From positions 1 to 63,950 of the forward strand of contig NZ_CABHMZ010000037.1 of assembly GCF_902167705.1 (NCBI RefSeq): a stretch of DNA of 63,950 nt, in the 5' to 3' direction. Origin of the DNA: Streptococcus constellatus (GTDB lineage: Bacteria > Bacillota > Bacilli > Lactobacillales > Streptococcaceae). The notes beneath the pieces were generated by a model. It searched no databases. It was not told the DNA's origin and saw nothing but the letters and a program-made list of their open reading frames with translations. Shown piece after piece: positions 36,600 to 43,898 of this stretch. Both the position numbers and the translations under genes were made by a program. The first letter of the stretch is position 1; every line of letters starts with the position of its first letter.

Positions 36600-37781
36600 C
36601 TATAAAATGTGTAGGTTGGTCGGGGAGTTGCGGGGTGAAACTTGAGCGATAAAAGCGTCTGAGACTTGAGCTGAAAGCTCATCGTGAATCTGATTGTATT
36701 TATCTGTCATGTACATCTTTGTATGTCCTAAAGACTGACTAAGAGCTTCCATAGGCACGCCTGCGATAATGCTTTGAGTTGTGAAGAAATGCCGTAGCAT
36801 ATGCGGAGAAATGCGGAAGCCCACTACACTATTGACTTTCTCAAACTCTTTATTAAGTTTATTAGGGTTAATAAGTTTCCCTTTTTGGTCAATGCTTATA
36901 TAGTCCCATTCGACTTCTTTAATAATATTGAGTTTCTTTTTAATATTTTCTGCATTGGTCATTAAATGCAGGAGTAATTCTGTACCCGTATCATCAAGTG
37001 TTACCCAACGTTCAGAGCTTTTTGTTTTGAGACCGTGTCGACCGCTTTGGGTATGATTGCCACGGCTGTCTTGCAAGTGTAGAACGGCGCGTCCGTTGAC
37101 GTTTATGCTGACATCGCAATGCCTTAACCCGAAAATTTCCCCTCGTCGTAAACCAAAGATTGCCAAGTAGGTTAGACAGAAGAAGGTTTTATCCATTGTT
37201 TTTGCAGCTTCCTGTAGCCAAATTTGAAACTGATCTAATGTAATTCTTTTGTTTTTCTTTGCAATCAAACTATCTCCGATATATATCCCGTTTAGTCTGT
37301 TAGCTAAGATGTTGCCGTTCATAACTGCGTCATTAAGCATTGTCATAAAACAGGAATGAATAATTCTCACACTTGCTTTAGGTCTAACTTTTAGCAAACT
37401 AGCAATATGTTTCTCATATTCATTGCGAGATAAATTTTTCAATTTTGTCTTGCCCCAGAATGGGAGTACGTGGAGTTTAAACGTACTTTTATAATAAACT
37501 TCGGTATTAGGTGTCCATCTACCACTTTCTACTCTTTTTTCGTAGAATTTTTTCCAATATTCTTCAACGGTAATATTAGGATTGATAGCAATAGTCTGTT
37601 CATCAATACTCTTTTCAATCTTAGCAAGCTCTGCGCGTGCTTCGGATATGGTTTTCATTCCGCTTTTGGTAATTTCTTTCTTTTTACCCTGAAACACAAA
37701 AGAGCGCCTGATGTAATAGCGTTTCCCTTTGTTTGTTTCGTAAGTATAGATATTTGGATATTTGCTTTTTATGTATTTCAT
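36600..37781 (-). CDS. int: Tyrosine-type phage integrase
   Basis: This 393-residue site-specific recombinase has an N-terminal AP2-like arm-binding domain (KGKRYYIRRSFVFQGKKKEITKSGM), a SAM-like core-binding domain, and the catalytic domain with Arg in FGLRRGE, His-x-x-Arg in HMLRHFF, and the Tyr near DKYNQIH. The start at 37781 follows AAAGGAG; the ORF extends to 37820 but without support. It would integrate and excise the phage DNA. It is transcribed away from the phage genome, with the attachment site just past its stop. Confidence 0.95.
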   Translation of the reverse strand: MKYIKSKYPNIYTYETNKGKRYYIRRSFVFQGKKKEITKSGMKTISEARAELAKIEKSIDEQTIAINPNITVEEYWKKFYEKRVESGRWTPNTEVYYKSTFKLHVLPFWGKTKLKNLSRNEYEKHIASLLKVRPKASVRIIHSCFMTMLNDAVMNGNILANRLNGIYIGDSLIAKKNKRITLDQFQIWLQEAAKTMDKTFFCLTYLAIFGLRRGEIFGLRHCDVSINVNGRAVLHLQDSRGNHTQSGRHGLKTKSSERWVTLDDTGTELLLHLMTNAENIKKKLNIIKEVEWDYISIDQKGKLINPNKLNKEFEKVNSVVGFRISPHMLRHFFTTQSIIAGVPMEALSQSLGHTKMYMTDKYNQIHDELSAQVSDAFIAQVSPRNSPTNLHIL

Positions 37782-37807
37782 TTTATATACTCCTTTCTTA
37801 AAAAAGC

Positions 37808-37824
37808 GACTTCTGGACAAGGTC
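37808..37824 (+). repeat. 17-bp direct repeat, copy 1 (copy 2 at 40117-40133)
   Basis: GACTTCTGGACAAGGTC occurs here, just upstream of int, and again exactly at 40117-40133 after the DUF771 gene. The two copies bracket the lysogeny module. A 17-bp perfect repeat is unlikely by chance in this window. It may be a protein-binding site shared by the int and early regions, or a recombination trace. Confidence 0.6.
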
Positions 37825-37838
37825 TTTTCGAAAGGATG

Positions 37839-37867
37839 TTGGCACCACCTCCTTTATATGTTATAAT
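37839..37867 (+). promoter_or_regulatory. Strong promoter for a short prophage transcript
   Basis: TTGGCA and TATAAT with exactly 17 bp spacing. No gene of normal length follows on this strand; a terminator ends 83 bases past the predicted start. Confidence 0.8.
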
Positions 37868-37872
37868 AGAGT

Positions 37873-37957
37873 ACAAGAAAACGCTCCACAATCAGGAGTT
37901 GTTTTCGTATGGCATACCCCACACTCGCGCCGGCTAAGTTTGAGTGTGGGTTTTTTT
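37873..37957 (+). ncRNA. Candidate small RNA (about 85 nt) next to int
   Basis: The transcript would run from just after the promoter to the T-tract at 37951-37957. It holds a first hairpin (GAAAAC and CTCC pairing with GGAG and GTTTTC, 37877-37907) and a second, terminator hairpin (CCCACACTC/GAGTGTGGG). A 19-codon ORF starting at ATG 37909, with AGGAG 11 bases upstream, overlaps the terminator stem, so a leader peptide is also possible. It points away from int and is convergent with the membrane protein gene at 37956. Its target and role are unknown. Confidence 0.6.
37918..37957 (+). terminator. Terminator of the candidate small RNA
   Basis: CCCACACTC pairs with GAGTGTGGG over 15 nt, followed by seven T. 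It works only for the plus strand; the minus-strand side has no T-tract. Confidence 0.85.
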
Positions 37958-38582
37958 ATTTGCCGTAGCTGTTTACGGTGTAACGATGGGCATACATCAA
38001 CGGCAAAGTTATTTCTTTTCCGAGTGTACTTTCATATGATGTCAGCCCTTTCGCCAAGCCATAAAATGTTACATTATCATTTTCTGCAATAACATCTTTA
38101 TACATATAGCTACTAATCTCAATCATTACAACTTTGTCGTAATCATCATCTATTGCTACACGAAGATAATAAGAACTATCACGTTTCATATTTTGCAACA
38201 CTTTCCCGGTGATTTGCACTTTTTTGCTTTGTTCAAGTTGATCGTGATTCCACGCACCAAAATCAGGAACTTCATAGTCATTAGGATTGAATGCTTGTTC
38301 GCTAGACGAACTATAACTAGTCTCTGAAGTAGAAGATTCTTCAGAAGATGAAATGTCAGATTCTTCAGCAGAAGAGTTTTCGCTGGTTTGCAAAGAAGAA
38401 TCTGATGTTCTCGCTTCGTATGTATAATTAGCTATTAGTACAAAAAACAATATGGAAGTAATGAACATACTTAAAATGCTTGGCCATTTAAAAGAATTGA
38501 ATTTTTTAAAAAAGCTTAATATAAAAAAGACTAACGAAACCCCGAAAAGCAAAAGGGTTAAAGAAATAATAAAATCCTGCAT
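37956..38582 (-). CDS. Prophage membrane protein with Ser/Glu linker and OB-like domain
   Basis: This 208-residue protein has two N-terminal membrane helices (about 5-24 and 33-52), a linker almost wholly of Ser, Glu, Thr and Asp (about 58-95), and a C-terminal globular domain with QITGKVLQNMKRDSSYYLRVAI that looks OB-fold-like. The domain is probably outside the cell. It sits between int and the repressor, where phages often keep lysogenic-conversion or superinfection-exclusion genes, and is likely expressed in the lysogen. A specific function cannot be assigned. Confidence 0.7.
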   Translation of the reverse strand: MQDFIISLTLLLFGVSLVFFILSFFKKFNSFKWPSILSMFITSILFFVLIANYTYEARTSDSSLQTSENSSAEESDISSSEESSTSETSYSSSSEQAFNPNDYEVPDFGAWNHDQLEQSKKVQITGKVLQNMKRDSSYYLRVAIDDDYDKVVMIEISSYMYKDVIAENDNVTFYGLAKGLTSYESTLGKEITLPLMYAHRYTVNSYGK

Positions 38583-38607
38583 TTCATATTCCCTACTAAA
38601 ACGTTAT

Positions 38608-39378
38608 TTATTTTTCCATTGGCATGAAATTGCCAATTACCTTTCCAATAATTCGTGGTTCTTCTTCCCACTTAGCAAACTTGTCATCGTATTTATCATT
38701 TAACGAGACGAGTCTTAGACCGTCTTTTTCTTTGTAGACTTTCTTGATGTAGCTTTGTCCGTCCCAATCAACAGCGTAGACAGCACCATCATAGTCCCAT
38801 CCAGTTTCTTTGATAAGAGCAACAGAACCATTAAGGAATTTAGGCTCCATTGAATCACCATAGACCCAGCTTGCAAAATCGTGAGGGATGTCTTTATTAA
38901 AATAAACCACATCATAATTTCTATCTTCTAAATACTCGTAACCGTCTCCAGCTGATAATTTCTCATATACTTTATATTCAATATCCGGTTCTTGTATTTC
39001 TTTATGTATAGAAATGGCTTTAGGAATATATCCTTCCTGTTCCTGCTCAGCTAGTTGCCCTTGCGTAAAATTCAGGACCTTCTCTTGGCGAGGTTTTTCT
39101 AATTTTATAAGTTTATCATTAATATCTTTGATTATTCTAGAGGCGTTTGAAACAGAAAGCGTTTCTTTATTTTCTATTAAATCTGACTTTTGTACTCCAA
39201 AATAATTTGCAAGCAGTTCTATTTTGCCAATTCTAGGATAAGTAATTCCCTTTAGCCAATCTCTAACTGTAGTGTATTTTAAACCTAAATCGGAGCAAAG
39301 AGTATTCCTATCAATATCTTTTTTATTCATATAATAAGCTAGATTATTTGCAAAAATTTCTTTATTTTGTGAGTTCAT
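38608..39378 (-). CDS. CI-like phage repressor with S24 peptidase domain
   Basis: This 256-residue repressor has an N-terminal HTH (about 8-62, DRNTLCSDLGLKYTTVRDWLKG) and a C-terminal LexA/CI-type S24 domain. The domain has the catalytic Ser in YGDSMEPKF, a Lys in QSYIKKVY and an Ala-Gly cleavage site in KLSAGDGYE. RecA-stimulated self-cleavage during DNA damage would induce the prophage. An AAGGAGGTGG site precedes the start. The operators lie directly upstream. Confidence 0.93.
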   Translation of the reverse strand: MNSQNKEIFANNLAYYMNKKDIDRNTLCSDLGLKYTTVRDWLKGITYPRIGKIELLANYFGVQKSDLIENKETLSVSNASRIIKDINDKLIKLEKPRQEKVLNFTQGQLAEQEQEGYIPKAISIHKEIQEPDIEYKVYEKLSAGDGYEYLEDRNYDVVYFNKDIPHDFASWVYGDSMEPKFLNGSVALIKETGWDYDGAVYAVDWDGQSYIKKVYKEKDGLRLVSLNDKYDDKFAKWEEEPRIIGKVIGNFMPMEK

Positions 39379-39394
39379 ATAACCACCTCCTTAC

Positions 39395-39499
39395 ATTATA
39401 TATATTACGCTAAAAACGCAAAAAAGTAAAGAAAAAAAATAAAAAAATGCGTAAAAAACGCAAAAAAGTCTTGACATTGCGGTAAAACCGCAGTATAAT
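39395..39499. promoter_or_regulatory. CI/Cro operator region with divergent promoters
   Basis: Rightward promoter: TTGACA (39471-39476), 17 bp, TATAAT (39494-39499). Leftward: TATAAT on the minus strand at 39395-39400. Three related dyads with GCG...CGC half sites lie at about 39405-39421, 39447-39463 and 39476-39494; the last fills the spacer of the rightward promoter. A fourth lies at 39742-39760. This is a classical lysis-lysogeny switch. Confidence 0.85.
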
Positions 39500-39546
39500 G
39501 TAATTGAGCCTAGGCAATAAGCCAATAAAAAAGAGGGGGTGGTAAA

Positions 39547-39753
39547 ATGCAGAAAATGACCTTAAAAACATTGAGAGCATCTAAAAATTGGCGTCAAAGT
39601 GATGCTGCAAAAGCGTTAGGTGTGTCTGTTGATACTTGGGGGCATTGGGAACGAGGCGACACAGAACCGAGTGTTTCTAGGGCGTATCAGATTGCAAGTG
39701 TTTTCGGAATATCTGTTGACGATATTATTTTTTTACCAGATATTGCGGTTTAA
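39547..39753 (+). CDS. Cro-like repressor (XRE HTH)
   Basis: This 68-residue protein is one HTH domain (MTLKTLRASKNWRQSDAAKALGVSVDTWGHWERGD) with a short tail. It is divergent from the CI-like repressor across the operator region. The start follows AGAGGGGGTGG. It would shut off the leftward lysogeny genes in the lytic cycle. Confidence 0.85.
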   Translation: MQKMTLKTLRASKNWRQSDAAKALGVSVDTWGHWERGDTEPSVSRAYQIASVFGISVDDIIFLPDIAV

Positions 39754-39760
39754 ACGCAAT
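39742..39760. promoter_or_regulatory. Fourth operator, spanning the cro stop codon
   Basis: ATTGCGGTTTAAACGCAAT is a near-perfect palindrome of the same class as the operators upstream. The cro TAA lies inside it, so the repressor could also bind at the end of the cro gene. Confidence 0.75.
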
Positions 39761-39787
39761 ATAAAAAGAGAGTAATACAGCAAAAAA

Positions 39788-39809
39788 AGCGACTACAGAA
39801 ATAGTCGCT
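39788..39809 (+). other. Hairpin AGCGACTA/TAGTCGCT after cro
   Basis: An 8-bp stem with a 6-nt loop and no T-tract. The arms recur in the terminator at 46606-46649 (AGCGACT/AGTCGCT). It may be a processing, attenuation or antitermination site. Confidence 0.55.
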
Positions 39810-39857
39810 CACAAATAATAACTAATTAGATTATAGCAAAGAAAGGAATGAAGTTCA

Positions 39858-40115
39858 ATGGGCGAAATAGAAGCGTCCATCGTTAAATGGATAAAGGACT
39901 TAGTCACGGATGTATTCAACCGATTATTAGCTGTTGAATTACATAATGACGGATTCCGAGAACTAATGAACCAAGAAGAGACGTGTCGTTTTTTGGGCAT
40001 TAGCGCAGATACCTTTAGAGATAACTATCGTTATCTTGACGGTTTTCCAAAAGAACTTCCAGCCAAGCGCTGGTCAAAACGTGCCATTAAAGAATGGCTT
40101 AAAAATCAAATATAA
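39858..40115 (+). CDS. DUF771-type phage HTH protein
   Basis: This 85-residue protein has the segment QEETCRFLGISADTFRDNYRYLDGFPKELPAKRWSKRAIKEWL, a MerR/excisionase-like helix-turn-helix seen in DUF771 phage proteins. It is the second gene of the rightward early operon. An AAAGGAATG ribosome-binding site lies upstream. The role is probably DNA binding in early regulation or excision. Confidence 0.75.
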   Translation: MGEIEASIVKWIKDLVTDVFNRLLAVELHNDGFRELMNQEETCRFLGISADTFRDNYRYLDGFPKELPAKRWSKRAIKEWLKNQI

Positions 40116-40116
40116 A

Positions 40117-40133
40117 GACTTCTGGACAAGGTC
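40117..40133 (+). repeat. 17-bp direct repeat, copy 2 (copy 1 at 37808-37824)
   Basis: Identical to the sequence upstream of int. It starts two bases after the DUF771 stop codon and lies before the next ribosome-binding site. Confidence 0.6.
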
Positions 40134-40154
40134 AATAAAAAAGGAAAAGCAAAA

Positions 40155-40379
40155 ATGCAAACAGACAACATAAACAAACCCAGCCACTATCAAGGCGCGC
40201 ACGGTCTCGAAGCAATTGACGTAGTGCGGAACTTTGCGGGTGGTTTAAATGCCGAACAAGGTTTTTACTGGGGTAATATGATTAAATACGTCCTACGATT
40301 CCAAAAGAAAAACGGAGTTGAAGACTTAAAGAAAGCCAAAAAGAATCTTGAATGGCTGATAGAAAGCATAGGAGGATAA
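40155..40379 (+). CDS. DUF3310 phage protein (SaV-like)
   Basis: This 74-residue protein matches DUF3310: NKPSHYQGAHGLEAIDVVRNF, then FYWGNMIKYVLRFQKKNGVEDLKKAKKNLEWLI. These are common early phage proteins, distantly related to nucleotide kinases in some annotations, with no proven role. AAAAAGGAAAAG precedes the start. Confidence 0.85.
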   Translation: MQTDNINKPSHYQGAHGLEAIDVVRNFAGGLNAEQGFYWGNMIKYVLRFQKKNGVEDLKKAKKNLEWLIESIGG

Positions 40380-40382
40380 CCG

Positions 40383-40613
40383 ATGCAAAACTACGAACAG
40401 AGACGCCTCATTATGAACTGGGAGCGCGACCATTACAGATTGGGAACAAAATACAAAAACAAACTTGCTAAGCGGCCAGTGGAAGAAGTTAAGCTGGAAT
40501 TAGCCAATTTGACACGAGAATGGGATGGCGTGACGTTTTCGGTCGTGCCAAAAGGCGCGATGAAGGTTGAGGGCGATAAAGTGACGATATTTAAAAAAGG
40601 AGAAGCCAAATGA
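40383..40613 (+). CDS. Early phage protein, unknown
   Basis: This 76-residue hydrophilic protein is basic at the start and contains WDGVTFSVVPKGAMKVEGDKVTIFKKGEAK. It begins three bases after the DUF3310 gene and overlaps the next gene (ATGA type). It has no known domain. Confidence 0.7.
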   Translation: MQNYEQRRLIMNWERDHYRLGTKYKNKLAKRPVEEVKLELANLTREWDGVTFSVVPKGAMKVEGDKVTIFKKGEAK

Positions 40614-41323
40614 AATACAAATTAGGCGATGAAGTGTATTTAAAGGGGGTAATTACAAGCATAAATTTTTGTGCTGAAATTAAGTGTCTCTATGAAGTTA
40701 AAACGGCAGATGAATTCGTTACGGCGGCAGAACGACATCTTGAACCTATCAATAAAGAAGAAGCGCCGCTCTGCCTGCGGAACGTACTAGCACGACTGCG
40801 CGGATTGCCAGAACATGATAGAGAAGTTTGGCTAAAAAATATCATGGATGAGTTTGAGTTAGATTTTAGCCATGCAAAATGGCGTGAGGGTTACGAACAA
40901 GGCAAGTTTGATGGGGCGGTAGAAGCCGAAAAGTCAAACAAAGTAGTCATTCCGCAATTTGTGGCGGATATCATCGAGGAATACAAAGACAAAGGCGCCC
41001 CTATCATCGATATCTTTACAGAAAAGTACTCGAACGAAGAGTACAACACATGGCTAGTAAATGAGCTAAATGCCTATGACAGGGCCGCTCGAGCATGGCT
41101 GGATGGCTATGATGTGAAGCAGGAGAATCGGTACGTAGTAACAGACGGAAACCACCTTTATTTTAAAGAATGCCAAGAAAACGTAGAAATCGTTATACTC
41201 GCCGACGAAATGTCGGGTACTATGAATTATGTCAAAAAGTTCGACAGCAAAGATGAAGCACAGAAAGTTGCTGACGTTTTAGGGTGGAAAGTGCAGGAGG
41301 TGCAAAATGAATCCAAAATTTAG
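40610..41323 (+). CDS. DUF1642-like phage protein
   Basis: This 237-residue protein has features of DUF1642: VVIPQFVADIIEEYKDKG, then YDRAARAWLDGYDVKQENRYVV. Such proteins are common in the early regions of streptococcal and lactococcal phages; function unknown. It overlaps its neighbours by four and 17 bases. Confidence 0.8.
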   Translation: MKYKLGDEVYLKGVITSINFCAEIKCLYEVKTADEFVTAAERHLEPINKEEAPLCLRNVLARLRGLPEHDREVWLKNIMDEFELDFSHAKWREGYEQGKFDGAVEAEKSNKVVIPQFVADIIEEYKDKGAPIIDIFTEKYSNEEYNTWLVNELNAYDRAARAWLDGYDVKQENRYVVTDGNHLYFKECQENVEIVILADEMSGTMNYVKKFDSKDEAQKVADVLGWKVQEVQNESKI

Positions 41324-41678
41324 GGCGTGGTTGCCAATTTCGAAATGGATGTGCGAAGTGACGGTTATTGATTATGACCTGCGAAGTGTTGATATTTGCA
41401 GGATTGGAGACGTTGAACATTATACAGAGATGACTGTTAGCAAAGACGAGGTCATCCTCGTGCAATCAACAGGGCTAAAAGATAAAAACAGCGTGGAAAT
41501 TTTCGAGGGAGATATTTTAAAATATGATTCGGAATCTGGAAAAGTTGTATATGACCCTGACAGGACAATGTGGCGTGTTTATGGTAAAGACTTTGACGAT
41601 GCACTTTCTGATTGGTGGATAGGAAGAGTTATAGGCAACATCTACGAAAATCCGGAACTGATGGAGGGCAACGCATGA
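41307..41678 (+). CDS. YopX-family phage protein
   Basis: This 123-residue protein has the YopX pattern: NPKFRAWLPISKWM at the start, VILVQSTGLKDKNSVEIFEGDILKY in the middle and IGNIYENPELM at the end. YopX proteins are common in phages and form beta-barrels; the function is unknown. Confidence 0.9.
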   Translation: MNPKFRAWLPISKWMCEVTVIDYDLRSVDICRIGDVEHYTEMTVSKDEVILVQSTGLKDKNSVEIFEGDILKYDSESGKVVYDPDRTMWRVYGKDFDDALSDWWIGRVIGNIYENPELMEGNA

Positions 41679-41983
41679 CCCTAAAAGATAGAGTTGAGAA
41701 TCTAGAAGCGCTGCATACTGTCCAAAAACGCGGCCTAGCAAATACGCAGCTATGGCTTGTGTTTGTAAGTTTTATCATGTTTTTGCTTATCGTTGGAATG
41801 ATAGCAGGTTACGGGAAACAGCAAGCCCAAATCAAAGACCTGCAAACAGAGCTAGAGCGTGTGACAGACGAGCAGAAGCACGTTAACCAAAGGCAGGATG
41901 TGATGATTAACAAGTTTAATCAGATGTACTACGAGTATCAGCATAAAAAAATAACAGGTAAGGATAATTTCCCGGGAGGATAG
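41675..41983 (+). CDS. Single-helix membrane protein with coiled coil
   Basis: This 102-residue protein starts MTLKDRVENLEALHTVQKRG, has one membrane helix (about 24-45) and a Gln/Glu/Lys-rich coiled coil after it. The start overlaps the YopX stop as ATGA; the longer ORF from 41612 lies inside yopX and is unlikely. Function unknown. Confidence 0.7.
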   Translation: MTLKDRVENLEALHTVQKRGLANTQLWLVFVSFIMFLLIVGMIAGYGKQQAQIKDLQTELERVTDEQKHVNQRQDVMINKFNQMYYEYQHKKITGKDNFPGG

Positions 41984-42004
41984 CAATGTTAGAGGAACTT
42001 GAAA

Positions 42005-42238
42005 ATGAATGAAATTTTAGGAGCAGTCTTCATGCTTGCGCTATTCTTTTTCATCGGCGCATTTGTCAATCATTTAGATTGGCGCAAAGAACGCAAGAAA
42101 TTAGAGCAACAGGCGCGAGAAGATGAACGCATAGAACTTGAAGCTATGTATGTAGTCTGTGCAATCGAGCACGACCGCAGAGAACGAGCGCGCAAATTAG
42201 CAGAGGCTCGGAAGAAAAGTCCGGGTTGGCAGTATTAG
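42005..42238 (+). CDS. Small membrane-anchored, charged protein
   Basis: This protein of 77 residues has one N-terminal helix (about 3-20) and a strongly charged Arg/Glu/Lys tail. The ribosome-binding site is GAGGA. The length and layout are typical of phage early filler genes. Function unknown. Confidence 0.65.
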   Translation: MNEILGAVFMLALFFFIGAFVNHLDWRKERKKLEQQAREDERIELEAMYVVCAIEHDRRERARKLAEARKKSPGWQY

Positions 42239-42255
42239 AGGGAGGTACGTAGATA

Positions 42256-42613
42256 ATGCAGAAGATATTTCAGAAATCCGTACGATAAATACACAGCAAT
42301 AAATAACGATTTTATTCAGGACAAGGAATTATCGTGGGAAGCGCGTGGATTGTTGCTCTATATTTTAAGCAAGCCTGATGATTGGAACATTTATTTGGAC
42401 GAGCTGATAAAGAATTCTAGTAGTCCTCCCAACCGTACAAAAACGGCATTTAAAGAGCTGATAGAAGCGGGATATATCTACCGCACACGTTGTTCTATGG
42501 GTTATAAAAAGTTCAAGTGGTTTAAGTTTGCAAGTGATAAAAAAATGAACCCGCAAACAAAATCCGCTTTTGACAAGCAAGTAAAAGATGAATTGCTATC
42601 AAGCGAAACATAA
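42256..42613 (+). pseudogene. Phage replication initiator N-terminal domain, frame broken at the start
   Basis: The downstream frame encodes RRYFRNPYDKYTAINNDFIQDKELSWEARGLLLYILSK..., the winged-helix start of phage replication proteins that normally begins with Met directly before RRYF. Here ATG (42256-42258) is followed by one extra base, so the ATG frame stops after 10 codons. The proper frame has no ATG or GTG before a TTG at 42350, deep in the domain. GGAGG lies 11 bases before the ATG. Either a +1 insertion has disabled the gene, or translation starts weakly at TTG. Confidence 0.7.
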
Positions 42614-42630
42614 ATTCATAACATAATTTT

Positions 42631-42672
42631 TCATCGAATGAATTTTCATCGAATGAATTTTCATCGAATGAA
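42631..42672 (+). repeat. 15-bp tandem repeat (TCATCGAATGAATTT), 2.8 copies
   Basis: Two full copies and a partial third lie in the 190-bp gap between the two replication gene parts. One frame across it reads SSNEF repeats continuing to a stop near 42743. It looks like the low-complexity linker of an originally continuous replication protein. The rest of the gap has the repeated motif ACAAAGTAC. Confidence 0.8.
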
Positions 42673-42800
42673 GAACTTGCGATATACAAAGTACTGACTA
42701 TACAAAGTACGGACGGAAAAAATACTAAAATAAAAAAATACTGAATGACAAAGCCGGTGGTGGCTACGTCGATTATATTTATATTATAGGGGAGGTAAAA

Positions 42801-43337
42801 TTGGAATTATCAGACCTAATAAAACGATTCGAACAAAATTTCGGTAGATTGTTATCACCTATTGAGATTCAGCAAATAACAGATTGGCTAACCGTAGATA
42901 AATTTGAAATAGAAGTCTTGGAATATGCCCTTAATGAATGCGTACTGAACAATGCTAGAACCTTAAAGTATTTCAACAGCATTATGAAAAGATGTGCTGA
43001 CAATGGTATCAAGACTTTAGAAGCGATACAGTTACACGAAGCCAACCGCAATCGTAAAAAGCAAGACCAAAACGGGAATGTTCCTGCATGGTCAAACGAG
43101 CACTCGGAACACGAGCAAAAAGAAAAAATCCCAGTTGCTGAAAACATGGAATTATACGACTGTTTTAAGGACTGGTTCGCAGAGAAGTTTAATATGCAGC
43201 TAACGCTAGAACAATATCAGAAATTCGCAGCAATCTGCGATAAAGACCCGGAACGGCAATTTAATCCATTCCAAATGTGCGCGCGGATTCTGAATAAACC
43301 GCTCGAAATAATCGTGAATAGATTTTTCACAAAATAA
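42801..43337 (+). CDS. DnaD-domain phage replication protein, TTG start
   Basis: This 178-residue protein has a DnaD-like C-terminal domain: LIKRFEQNFGRLLSPIEIQQITDWL and FEIEVLEYALNECVLNNARTLKYFNSIMKR. The TTG start at 42801 is supported by AGGGGAGG five bases upstream. Many phages fuse this domain to the winged-helix part encoded at 42260-42610; here they are in different frames, separated by the repeat linker. It probably helps load the host helicase at the phage origin. Confidence 0.82.
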   Translation: MELSDLIKRFEQNFGRLLSPIEIQQITDWLTVDKFEIEVLEYALNECVLNNARTLKYFNSIMKRCADNGIKTLEAIQLHEANRNRKKQDQNGNVPAWSNEHSEHEQKEKIPVAENMELYDCFKDWFAEKFNMQLTLEQYQKFAAICDKDPERQFNPFQMCARILNKPLEIIVNRFFTK

Positions 43338-43358
43338 AACAGCAAGGAAAAAGAAAAC

Positions 43359-43511
43359 ATGTTTGAACCGATAGACGGAATTTGCTTTCGGTGCCACAAC
43401 GACATCTATAAGCAGAATCCATACACACAGACTGCAGGCTATAATCCAAACGACAAAAGCAAAGGTTGGCACACTAGCTGCCCGCATTGCCACGCTAGCT
43501 TTGTAGATTAG
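43359..43511 (+). CDS. Small zinc-ribbon protein, 50 aa
   Basis: The frame begins MFEPIDGICFRCHNDIY and ends CPHCHASFVD, giving two CxxC pairs (CFRC and CPHC) that should bind one zinc ion. AAGGAAAAAG precedes the start. It fits between the DnaD-like gene and the next small gene without overlap. The role is unknown; single-stranded DNA or RNA binding is possible. Confidence 0.7.
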   Translation: MFEPIDGICFRCHNDIYKQNPYTQTAGYNPNDKSKGWHTSCPHCHASFVD

Positions 43512-43519
43512 GTGAGCAG

Positions 43520-43696
43520 ATGAACAAAGACTTACAAGCAGAGATTGATAATTGGCGCGCTGACTATTTACATCTTGGTCGTGAGATGGGCGAAATCGTC
43601 AACGAGCAACAAGACAAGATTATATCACTCAGTCAGGAAAACAAACGGCTGAAACGTGAGATTTGGAATTTAAGAAAGACAAAGAGGAGAAAATGA
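43520..43696 (+). CDS. Small coiled-coil protein, 58 aa
   Basis: The frame MNKDLQAEIDNWRADYLHLG...ENKRLKREIWNLRKTKRRK is helical with heptad-like Leu spacing and a basic tail. GGTGAG lies upstream, and the stop overlaps the next ATG. It could bind nucleic acid through the tail. It has no known family. Confidence 0.65.
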   Translation: MNKDLQAEIDNWRADYLHLGREMGEIVNEQQDKIISLSQENKRLKREIWNLRKTKRRK

Positions 43697-43878
43697 AAAA
43701 ACGTCTTTATTTCAAGAAATGGAAACAAGAGCTCAGAGAGGAAATGAGAGCAGAAATTGATGACGAGCACCTAACTGAAAAAATGGTTAGAAAAATGAGC
43801 ATTGACGACATGCTATACCACTTCCAAAAGATAGCTCTAGAAGAAGCGGGATACTGCGGAACAATGTATTCTGATTGA
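43693..43878 (+). CDS. Small charged phage protein, 61 aa
   Basis: MKKRLYFKKWKQELREEMRAEIDDEHLTEKMVRKM is strongly charged and helical. The start is set at 43693, overlapping the previous stop as ATGA with AGAGGAG upstream. Function unknown. Confidence 0.65.
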   Translation: MKKRLYFKKWKQELREEMRAEIDDEHLTEKMVRKMSIDDMLYHFQKIALEEAGYCGTMYSD

Positions 43879-43898
43879 TACAGAAAGAGGAAACAACA

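Noticed and set aside
41985..42011. Nine-codon-scale ORF before the 42005 gene
   Set aside because: It is too short to support and only overlaps the ribosome-binding site of the next gene.
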